Shown here: positions 1 through 4,634 of the stretch, in pieces | How the letters are laid out: the number at the start of each line of letters is the position of its first letter | Numbering within the stretch: position 1 is the first letter of the stretch | Assembly (NCBI GenBank): GCA_030147645.1 | Contig: JASBUY010000180.1 | Coordinates: 1-5,198, forward strand | Reading direction: 5' to 3' | Length of the DNA stretch: 5,198 nucleotides | Origin: Aquabacter sp. | GTDB taxonomy: Bacteria; Pseudomonadota; Alphaproteobacteria; Rhizobiales; Xanthobacteraceae | Program-made: the position numbers and the translations under genes | Notes under the pieces: model-generated | The model's database searches: none | What the model was told of the DNA's origin: nothing | What the model saw: only the letters and a program-made list of their open reading frames with translations

Positions 1-105
1 CGCGCAGCGCACGAAAGCCCCTGGACGCAGAATACGGAACTCGCCGTCCAGATACCGCACCTGGGCTTCGCCGCCCGTTTCGGGAAAACGCTCGAACCTG
101 TTCAT
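1..105 (-). CDS. DUF2093 domain protein (partial, N-terminal 35 codons)
   Basis: This is the beginning of a small protein of unknown function that leaves the window on the left. The visible 35 residues start MNRFERFPETGG and continue with VRYLDGEFRILRPGAFVRCA. The Y-L-D-G-(D/E)-F-R-(I/V)-L-R-P-G core followed by a V-x-C-A segment is what I recognise as the N-terminal half of DUF2093, a family of about 65-75 residues known from alphaproteobacteria. No function is established for it. There is no signal peptide or membrane segment in the visible part. The ATG at 103-105 is chosen because the family normally begins just before the conserved block; the Shine-Dalgarno sequence is weak, with only CAGG a few bases upstream. 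It lies downstream of xseA on the same strand with a 161-base gap, an adjacency I recall from other Rhizobiales. The C-terminal half and stop codon are outside the window. Confidence 0.85.
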   Translation of the reverse strand, partial: MNRFERFPETGGEAQVRYLDGEFRILRPGAFVRCA

Positions 106-155
106 CGCCTGCCGCTGCTTTGCTCGCCGCTCGCGGATGCCGATCGGCCCCGCAT

Positions 156-174
156 GCGCCCAAAAGGTGGGCGC
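156..174. repeat. Perfect 7-bp inverted repeat (hairpin) upstream of the DUF2093 gene
   Basis: GCGCCCA (156-162) and TGGGCGC (168-174) are exact reverse complements separated by a 5-base loop, AAAGG on the plus strand. In a minus-strand transcript this would sit about 50 bases before the DUF2093 start codon. It is not followed by a T-run on either strand, so it is not a typical intrinsic terminator. A short GC-rich repeat like this can also arise by chance at this base composition. Confidence 0.4.
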
Positions 175-214
175 GCCTTGTCCCCGCCTCGGCGGCATGC
201 GCGCGTCAGGACGG

Positions 215-239
215 GAGACTGTGCATAAAACATAGTCTC
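215..239. repeat. 9-bp imperfect dyad with A/T-rich centre, downstream of xseA
   Basis: GAGACTGTG (215-223) pairs with CATAGTCTC (231-239) around the loop CATAAAA. All positions pair except one G-T at 221/233, which becomes an A-C mismatch in a minus-strand transcript. The site lies 28 bases past the xseA stop and overlaps the candidate -10 element for the DUF2093 gene. It could be a protein-binding dyad, a processing hairpin at the end of the xseA message, or chance. There is no T-run to make it an intrinsic terminator. Confidence 0.4.
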
Positions 240-260
240 AACCGACATCAGGCGGAAGAC

Positions 261-275
261 CCGGCCTCAGGCCGG
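261..275. repeat. GC palindrome enclosing the xseA stop codon
   Basis: CCGGCC (261-266) and GGCCGG (270-275) are exact reverse complements separated by three bases, TCA, which on the minus strand is the xseA TGA stop codon. In the mRNA this makes a six-pair all-G/C stem with the stop codon in the loop. It could protect the 3' end or favour pausing, but no U-tract follows it. Confidence 0.4.
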
Positions 276-1775
276 CGGATCGAACAGCCCCCGCTGTGCC
301 TTGCCGGAAGACGTCTTTCGCCCTGTCGGGCGCGGTGTTCCGCCCGCCGTAACGACCACTTTCCCGTCCGCGAACTGCAGGTCCAGGCCTTGGCCCGGCG
401 ACACATCCTGCGCGCTGCGGACCGCGTGGCCGGCGGAATCGCGCACCAGCGCGAAGCCGCGTGCGAGCACGCCGTGATAGGACAAGGCCTCCAGCAAGGC
501 CTTGGTCCCCGAGAGGCGCCGCTGGCGCTCGCGCAGCATCACGAGAAGGGCGCGCCTGCTGCGCGCGCCGAGATCGCCCACCCGCTCCCGGAACCGGACA
601 AGGGCCACCGCCCGAGCGCGCACATTGGCCTTGTGAGCAGCGCCGAGGCGCATTCCGAGGCCTTCCAGCCGCGCGCGGCGCTGCTCCATGCGCCCGCGCA
701 GAACGCTTGGCTTCAGGCGCGCGCGCTCGAGCCGGATGCGATGGGCCGTCGCATTGGCCCGCAGCGCCCGCGGCAGGCGCGCAGACGCCGTATCGAGCCG
801 CTGACGCGGCACGGAGAACAGCGAATCCGCGGTTGGCAGCAGACGGGTAAGCGCCCGAAGGTCCGCCCTCCGCCGGTCAAGAAGCCGGCCCGGCGCGGCC
901 CCGAGACGTCCATGCAGTGTGCGCAGCCCAGCCAGAAGCTCGGCGCGGACCGGCACCGCCATCTCGGCGGCAGCCGTGGGCGTCGGCGCCCGCATGTCGG
1001 AGGCGAAATCGATCAGGGTGACGTCGGTCTCATGGCCCACGGCCGAGATCAGCGGGATCGCGCTTTCCGCCGCCGCACGGACCACCTCCTCTTCGGAAAA
1101 GCCCAGCAAATCCTCAAGTGAGCCGCCCCCACGCGCCACGATGAGCACGTCGGGCCGAGGCACGGGACCGACGGGATCAAGGGCGTTGAAGCCGCGGATG
1201 GCCGCTGCGACCTCCGCCGCGCTGGTCTCGCCCTGCACGCGCACCGGCCAGACCAGCACACGGCGCGGGAAGCGGTCGGAGAGACGGTGGAGAATGTCGC
1301 GGATCACGGCCCCCGTGGGCGACGTGACGATGCCCACCACAGCCGGCAGGAAGGGAAGCGGCTTCTTCCGCTCGCGGTCGAAGAGGCCTTCCGCCTGAAG
1401 TCGGCGCTTGCGCTCCTCCAGCATCGCCATGATGGCGCCGGCCCCGGCGAACTCCAGCGCCTCGATGACGATCTGATAGCCGGACTTGCCAGGATAGGTG
1501 GTGAGCTTTCCGATGGCCACCACTTCCAACCCCTCTTCGGGGCGTACCTTCAGGCGCTGGAAGGTGCCTTTCCAGCACACCGCATCGAGCCGCGCGCCTT
1601 CATCCTTCAGGGAGAAATAGGCGTGGCCGGATGAATGGGGGCCGCGATAGCCGGAGATTTCGCCGCGCACACGCACATGGCCATAGGCATCCTCCACCGT
1701 GCGGCGCAGCGCGCCCGACAGTTCGCTGACGGTCCATTCGGGGGTGTTGGGGCGGGGGTCGGGAAGCGTCGCCAT
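267..1775 (-). CDS. xseA: Exodeoxyribonuclease VII large subunit
   Basis: XseA is the catalytic subunit of exonuclease VII, a cytoplasmic enzyme that degrades single-stranded DNA from both ends into short oligonucleotides and takes part in mismatch repair and DNA-damage processing. It works with several copies of the small subunit XseB, which is not in this window. The 502-residue product has an N-terminal OB-fold (about 13-110, with EISGYRGPHSSGHAYF near 39-54). The catalytic domain follows from about 135, with GIVTSPTGAVIRD (148-160), ARGGGSLEDL (214-223) and GHETDVTLIDF (247-257) running into RAPTPTAAAE. Asp160, Arg215, His248 and Asp251 correspond to the E. coli active-site residues Asp155, Arg205, His238 and Asp241, with matching spacing. 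An Arg- and Leu-rich helical stretch (about 280-425) is the expected coiled-coil arm, followed by the conserved end LSYHGVLARGFALVRD. It is somewhat longer than E. coli XseA (456). The start at MATLPDP matches where relatives begin, but its Shine-Dalgarno is poor; in-frame ATGs at 1829 and 1844 are alternatives. Confidence 0.96.
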   Translation of the reverse strand: MATLPDPRPNTPEWTVSELSGALRRTVEDAYGHVRVRGEISGYRGPHSSGHAYFSLKDEGARLDAVCWKGTFQRLKVRPEEGLEVVAIGKLTTYPGKSGYQIVIEALEFAGAGAIMAMLEERKRRLQAEGLFDRERKKPLPFLPAVVGIVTSPTGAVIRDILHRLSDRFPRRVLVWPVRVQGETSAAEVAAAIRGFNALDPVGPVPRPDVLIVARGGGSLEDLLGFSEEEVVRAAAESAIPLISAVGHETDVTLIDFASDMRAPTPTAAAEMAVPVRAELLAGLRTLHGRLGAAPGRLLDRRRADLRALTRLLPTADSLFSVPRQRLDTASARLPRALRANATAHRIRLERARLKPSVLRGRMEQRRARLEGLGMRLGAAHKANVRARAVALVRFRERVGDLGARSRRALLVMLRERQRRLSGTKALLEALSYHGVLARGFALVRDSAGHAVRSAQDVSPGQGLDLQFADGKVVVTAGGTPRPTGRKTSSGKAQRGLFDPPA

Positions 1776-1907
1776 GATCCGGGAATCGAGAAAATCGAAC
1801 GAGGCAAGAGCATAGCGGGTTTCCCCCATATGCGGCGAGCGCATTGCCGCCCCCCTTGTGTGGGGACGCGCGAGCCGATAGCGGTTTTCGCCTGGGGAGG
1901 ATGATGA
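1776..1907. promoter_or_regulatory. Divergent xseA/purD intergenic region
   Basis: The 132 bases between the two start codons must hold the promoters for both purD (plus) and xseA (minus), because the genes diverge and nothing else lies between them. I could not identify a convincing -35/-10 pair for either. CTTGTG at 1855-1860 and CGATAG at 1876-1881 are partial matches for a purD promoter, but the spacing is only 15. No riboswitch-like or recognisable PurR-type operator is visible. If xseA actually starts at 1844 the true spacer shrinks to 63 bases. Confidence 0.5.
1894..1900 (+). promoter_or_regulatory. Ribosome binding site of purD
   Basis: GGGGAGG ends seven bases before the ATG at 1908, an ideal spacing. 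This decides the start: two ATGs closer to the site (1901 and 1904) are in other frames, and the one at 1908 opens the frame with the conserved PurD N-terminus MNVLLLGSGGREHA. Confidence 0.85.
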
Positions 1908-3164
1908 ATGAACGTCTTGCTGCTCGGCTCTGGTGGCCGTGAACATGCCTTGGCCTGGAAGCTCGCGCAGAGCCCGGACATTGGCCAGTTCTATGCCATG
2001 CCCGGCAATCCCGGCATCGCATCGGTGGCCGAGCCCGTGGAGGGCGTGCCGCTGTCCGCCCACCAAGCCATCGTGGCTTGGTGCCTCGCCCATGCCATCG
2101 ATCTCGTGGTGGTGGGCCCCGAGGCGCCGCTCGTCGCGGGCCTCGTGGATCGCCTCACGGAGGCCGGCATCGCCGCATTCGGTCCTTCCGCCGCCGCCGC
2201 GCGCCTGGAAGGCTCCAAGCTGTTCACCAAGGAATTATGCCGCGAGAACGGCATTCCCACCGCCGCCTTCGCCCGCTTCTCCGATGCGCCCTCCGCCGCC
2301 GCTTATGTGCGCAGCGCCGGCGCGCCGATCGTGGTGAAGGCGGACGGCCTCATGGCCGGCAAGGGCGTGGTGGTGGCCCTGAATGTGGGAGAGGCCATCG
2401 AGGCGGTGGAGCAGGTCTTCGCGTCCGGCGGCCAGGAAGTGCTGATCGAGGAATTCATGGAAGGCGAGGAGGCCAGCCTCTTCTGCCTCGTGGATGGCGA
2501 GACGGTGGTGGCCTTCGGCAGCGCCCAGGACCACAAGCGCGCCTTCGACGGCGACCTCGGCCCCAATACCGGGGGCATGGGCGCCTATTCCCCCGCGCCC
2601 ATCCTCACGCCGGCCCTCGAAGAGCAGGCGATCCGGGAGATCATCATCCCCACCGCCCGCGCCATGGTGGCGCTCGGTGCGCCCTATCGCGGCATACTCT
2701 ATGCGGGGCTCATGCTGACCGAGGCAGGTCCCAAGCTGGTGGAATATAATTGCCGCTTCGGCGACCCCGAATGCCAGGTGCTCATGCCGCGCCTCTCCTG
2801 CGACCTGCTGCCGATCCTCGATGCGACGGCGCGCGGGCGCCTGGCGGATACGCATGTCTCATGGTCTGCGGACGCGGCGTTGACCGTGGTCTATGCAAGC
2901 CGGGGTTATCCCGGCGCGCACCAGACCGGGTCTGAGATTGGCGGGCTGGACGCGGCGGACGCTCTGGACGGCGTGCTCGTCTTCCATGCCGGCACCAAGA
3001 AGGCCGGCGCCAAGGTCGTCTCCAATGGCGGTCGGGTCTTAAACGTCACCGGCGTCGGCGCCACCCTTCAGGAGGCGCGGGACCGGGCCTATGCGGCCGC
3101 CGCAGAGATCCGCTGGCCTGAAGGCTTCTACCGCCAGGACATCGGCTGGCGGGCGCTGCGCTGA
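1908..3164 (+). CDS. purD: Phosphoribosylamine-glycine ligase (GAR synthetase)
   Basis: PurD joins 5-phosphoribosylamine to glycine using ATP, giving glycinamide ribonucleotide, ADP and phosphate (EC 6.3.4.13). This is the second step of de novo purine synthesis in the cytoplasm. The 418-residue product is of normal length and complete. It opens with the N-domain signature VLLLGSGGREHALAWKL (3-19), including the GSGGREH phosphoribosylamine-binding loop. GPEAPLVAGL (70-79) follows, and then the ATP-grasp domain (about 103-290) with VVKADGLMAGKGVVVA (142-157), DGDLGPNTGGMGAYSP (214-229) and the GARS signature RFGDPECQV (283-291). The C-terminal domain ends at GFYRQDIGWRALR. The loop residue Met149 replaces the Ala usual in KADGLAAGKG; this is unlikely to abolish activity. 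The gene has a strong ribosome binding site, diverges from xseA, and is followed after 32 bases by a co-directional hydrolase, so the two probably share a transcript. No other pur gene is adjacent, as is common for purD in rhizobia. Confidence 0.98.
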   Translation: MNVLLLGSGGREHALAWKLAQSPDIGQFYAMPGNPGIASVAEPVEGVPLSAHQAIVAWCLAHAIDLVVVGPEAPLVAGLVDRLTEAGIAAFGPSAAAARLEGSKLFTKELCRENGIPTAAFARFSDAPSAAAYVRSAGAPIVVKADGLMAGKGVVVALNVGEAIEAVEQVFASGGQEVLIEEFMEGEEASLFCLVDGETVVAFGSAQDHKRAFDGDLGPNTGGMGAYSPAPILTPALEEQAIREIIIPTARAMVALGAPYRGILYAGLMLTEAGPKLVEYNCRFGDPECQVLMPRLSCDLLPILDATARGRLADTHVSWSADAALTVVYASRGYPGAHQTGSEIGGLDAADALDGVLVFHAGTKKAGAKVVSNGGRVLNVTGVGATLQEARDRAYAAAAEIRWPEGFYRQDIGWRALR

Positions 3165-3184
3165 CGTTGCGATCCCTTTGAGCC

Positions 3185-3189
3185 GAGGA
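3185..3189 (+). promoter_or_regulatory. Ribosome binding site of the dehalogenase-like gene
   Basis: GAGGA ends seven bases before the ATG at 3197; a second GAGG (3192-3195) lies too close to be optimal. Its position in the 32-base purD/hydrolase spacer, with no hairpin or T-run in between, supports read-through from purD and independent translation initiation. Confidence 0.6.
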
Positions 3190-3196
3190 CTGAGGC

Positions 3197-4105
3197 ATGA
3201 GCAATCTGGCAGACCTTTATCCCGGCTTCGGCGCCCACAATGTGGATACGCCGGCGGGCCGGCTCTTCGCGCGGGTTGGCGGCGAGGGCCCCACCCTCCT
3301 GATGCTGCACGGCTTCCCCCAAACGGGCGTGATGTGGCATCGCATTGCTCCCGCCCTCGCCTCACGCTTCCATCTCGTGATCCCGGACCTTCCGGGCTAT
3401 GGCTGGAGCGCAGCTCCGGCGCCGGGGCGGGACCATGCGCCCTATTCCAAGCGGGCCATGGCTGAGGCGCTCGTGGCGCTGATGGAGCAGTTGGGCCACG
3501 CCCATTTCCGCGTTCTGGGGCACGACCGGGGCGCGCGGGTGGGGTATCGCATGGCCCTCGACCATCCGGGGCGGGTGGACCGCCTCGCGCTGGTGGACAT
3601 CATCCCGACGCTATCCATGTGGCACGCCATGGACCGCGCCCGCGCGCTCCAGGTCTATCACTGGGCGTTCCTCGCCCAGCCCCATCCCTTCCCCGAGACA
3701 CTGATCGGCCACGATCCGCGCCATTTCCTCGACTGGACACTGGCGAGTTGGACGGCGGCGAAGGACCTCTCACCCTTCGATCCGCGCGCCCTCGCCCATT
3801 ATCGGGCGGCATTCGGCTCGCCGGACCATATCCGCGCGGCGTGCGAGGATTATCGGGCGGGCGCCACCATCGATCTTGCCCATGACGAGTCGGATCGGTC
3901 GGAAGGCCGGCAGATCGACTGCCCCGTGCTGGCCCTCTGGGGCGCCCACGGCATTCCGAGCCGGGGCGCGACGCCGCTCGACGCCTGGCGCATCTTTGCG
4001 CCAAAGGTCCAGGGCCAGGCGATCGAAGGCGGCCATTTCCTGCCCGAGGAAGCACCCGAGGCCTTGGTGTCGGCCCTGCTGCCCTTTCTCGCCCCGACGG
4101 ACTGA
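3197..4105 (+). CDS. Alpha/beta hydrolase, probable fluoroacetate/haloacetate dehalogenase
   Basis: This 302-residue cytoplasmic alpha/beta-hydrolase (no signal peptide) closely resembles fluoroacetate dehalogenases (EC 3.8.1.3), which convert fluoroacetate or other haloacetates to glycolate plus halide through an aspartyl ester intermediate. Compared from memory with the structurally studied Rhodopseudomonas palustris enzyme RPA1163, the key residues fall at the same numbers. They are nucleophile Asp110 in GHDRGAR (108-114), carboxylate-binding Arg111 and Arg114, acid Asp134 in LVDIIPT, the fluoride pocket His155 and Trp156 in YHWAFLAQP plus Tyr219 in CEDYRAGA, and catalytic His280 in GGHFLPEEAP. 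The oxyanion-hole segment LHGFPQTGVMWHR (37-49) and the cap-domain Trp185 are also present. Length is normal for the family. It probably shares purD's transcript and converges on tadA. The His-Trp-Tyr pocket argues against a haloalkane dehalogenase, and Asp134 plus this pocket against an ordinary epoxide hydrolase. The fold is certain; the natural substrate is inferred and could be chloroacetate or a non-halogenated ester. Confidence 0.88.
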   Translation: MSNLADLYPGFGAHNVDTPAGRLFARVGGEGPTLLMLHGFPQTGVMWHRIAPALASRFHLVIPDLPGYGWSAAPAPGRDHAPYSKRAMAEALVALMEQLGHAHFRVLGHDRGARVGYRMALDHPGRVDRLALVDIIPTLSMWHAMDRARALQVYHWAFLAQPHPFPETLIGHDPRHFLDWTLASWTAAKDLSPFDPRALAHYRAAFGSPDHIRAACEDYRAGATIDLAHDESDRSEGRQIDCPVLALWGAHGIPSRGATPLDAWRIFAPKVQGQAIEGGHFLPEEAPEALVSALLPFLAPTD

Positions 4106-4129
4106 GCCGAGAGGGAACGGGGGGCTCAG
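4102..4129. terminator. Candidate bidirectional stem-loop between converging genes
   Basis: CTGAGCC (4102-4108) and GGCTCAG (4123-4129) are exact reverse complements around a purine-rich 14-base loop. The stem contains the TGA stop codons of both converging genes (4103-4105 on plus, 4128-4126 on minus). With only 20 bases between the stops, a shared two-way transcription end here is reasonable. However, the stem is only seven pairs and no T-run follows on either strand, so it is not a canonical intrinsic terminator. Confidence 0.35.
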
Positions 4130-4575
4130 GGGCCGCGTCGCTCCTGGAAGAAGGTGCGCAGAACGTCCGCAGCCTGACGCTCCGCGATGCCGCCATAGAC
4201 ATCGGGCGCATGATGGCAGGTGGGCTGGGCGAAGAAGCGCGGGCCGCTCTCCACAGCCCCGCCCTTGGGATCGGACGCGCCGAAATAGAGCCGGCGGATG
4301 CGCGCGAAGGAGATGGCCCCGGCGCACATGGCGCAGGGCTCAAGCGTGACGTAGAGATCGCAATTTACGAGCCGCTCGCTGGCGAGCTGAGCGGCGGCGG
4401 TGCGGATCACCAGAATCTCGGCATGGGCGGTGGGGTCGTTGAGTTCGCGCGTCCGGTTGCCGTCCCGCGCCAGCACGGTGGCGCCCCGCACCAGAACGGC
4501 ACCCACCGGAACCTCTCCCCGCCCGGCGGCGGCGCGCGCTTCGGCGAGCGCCATTTGCATGAATGTCTCGCTCAC
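4126..4575 (-). CDS. tadA: tRNA-specific adenosine deaminase
   Basis: TadA deaminates adenosine 34 to inosine in the anticodon of tRNA-Arg(ACG), letting one tRNA read CGU, CGC and CGA. It is usually essential. The product of 149 residues is a typical cytidine-deaminase-fold protein. AEARAAAGRGEVPVGAVLV (11-29) leads into the zinc site: His51 with the proton-shuttling Glu53 in TAHAEI, and Cys81 and Cys84 in LEPCAMCAGA. The following ARIRRLYFGASDPKGGAVES and the C-terminal segment QPTCHHAPDVYGG are characteristic of TadA rather than guanine or cytosine deaminases. I chose the GTG at 4575-4573 (fMet-SETFMQMALAEAR) because rhizobial TadA proteins begin about seven residues before the same Phe-Met. 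ATG at 4560 is the main alternative; ATGs at 4620 and 4632 would add residues not seen in the family, and 4632 would nearly abut the divergent gene. The Shine-Dalgarno is weak for every candidate. Confidence 0.96.
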   Translation of the reverse strand: MSETFMQMALAEARAAAGRGEVPVGAVLVRGATVLARDGNRTRELNDPTAHAEILVIRTAAAQLASERLVNCDLYVTLEPCAMCAGAISFARIRRLYFGASDPKGGAVESGPRFFAQPTCHHAPDVYGGIAERQAADVLRTFFQERRGP

Positions 4576-4634
4576 GCTCGCGTCCCGGCCCCCAATACCT
4601 CGCTCCCAGGCGAGGATCATGCTATCGCCCATCC
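4576..4634. promoter_or_regulatory. Divergent tadA/pseudouridine synthase spacer
   Basis: This 59-base spacer, assuming the GTG start for tadA, should carry the promoters of two divergent genes unless their transcription begins inside the opposing coding regions. I see no clear -35/-10 elements. On the plus strand AGGCGAGGA (4608-4616) is a good Shine-Dalgarno-like sequence. It lies 18 bases before the ATG at 4635 but only a few bases before another ATG at 4619 that opens an 8-codon reading frame ending at 4645. Confidence 0.45.

Larger units (their letters stand above)
106..266. other. 161-base spacer between xseA and the DUF2093 gene
   Basis: This spacer has no plausible coding content. 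It holds two inverted repeats, at 156-174 and 215-239, listed separately, and the only A/T-rich patch of the left part of the window (about 222-234). On the minus strand the A/T patch contains CTATGT (235-230). It lies 17 bases downstream of CTTCCG (258-253), which resembles the alphaproteobacterial sigma-70 pattern CTTGAC-N17-CTATAT in 3 of 6 and 5 of 6 positions. It could be a promoter for the DUF2093 gene, but the -35 match is poor. No T-run typical of an intrinsic terminator follows either hairpin. Confidence 0.5.

Noticed and set aside
156..239. Hairpins after xseA as intrinsic terminators
   Set aside because: Neither stem is followed by a T-run on the transcribed strand, so they are kept only as inverted repeats.
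120..1121. Long plus-strand open frame (333 codons) antisense to xseA
   Set aside because: It lies almost wholly opposite the well-supported xseA catalytic region, has Arg/Ala/Pro-rich composition typical of the shadow of a GC-rich gene, and shows no recognisable domain.
1776..2093. Upstream extension of the xseA reading frame into purD on the opposite strand
   Set aside because: It would overlap purD by 186 bases and encode residues without family resemblance; XseA proteins begin near MATLPDP. Only the ATGs at 1829 and 1844 are kept as alternatives.
2235..2855. Minus-strand open frame (206 codons) antisense to purD
   Set aside because: It is His/Gly/Ala-rich and without known motifs, entirely within the strongly conserved purD gene; absence of stops is explained by codon bias.
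3197..4105. Haloalkane dehalogenase or epoxide hydrolase as the identity of the hydrolase
   Set aside because: Haloalkane dehalogenases hold halide with a Trp next to the nucleophile, where this protein has Arg111, and Arg111/Arg114 plus the His155-Trp156-Tyr219 pocket point to a haloacid substrate.
3600..4343. Minus-strand open frame (247 codons) antisense to the hydrolase and running into tadA
   Set aside because: The translation is Pro/Arg/Ser-rich low complexity with no domain, and it conflicts with two well-supported genes.
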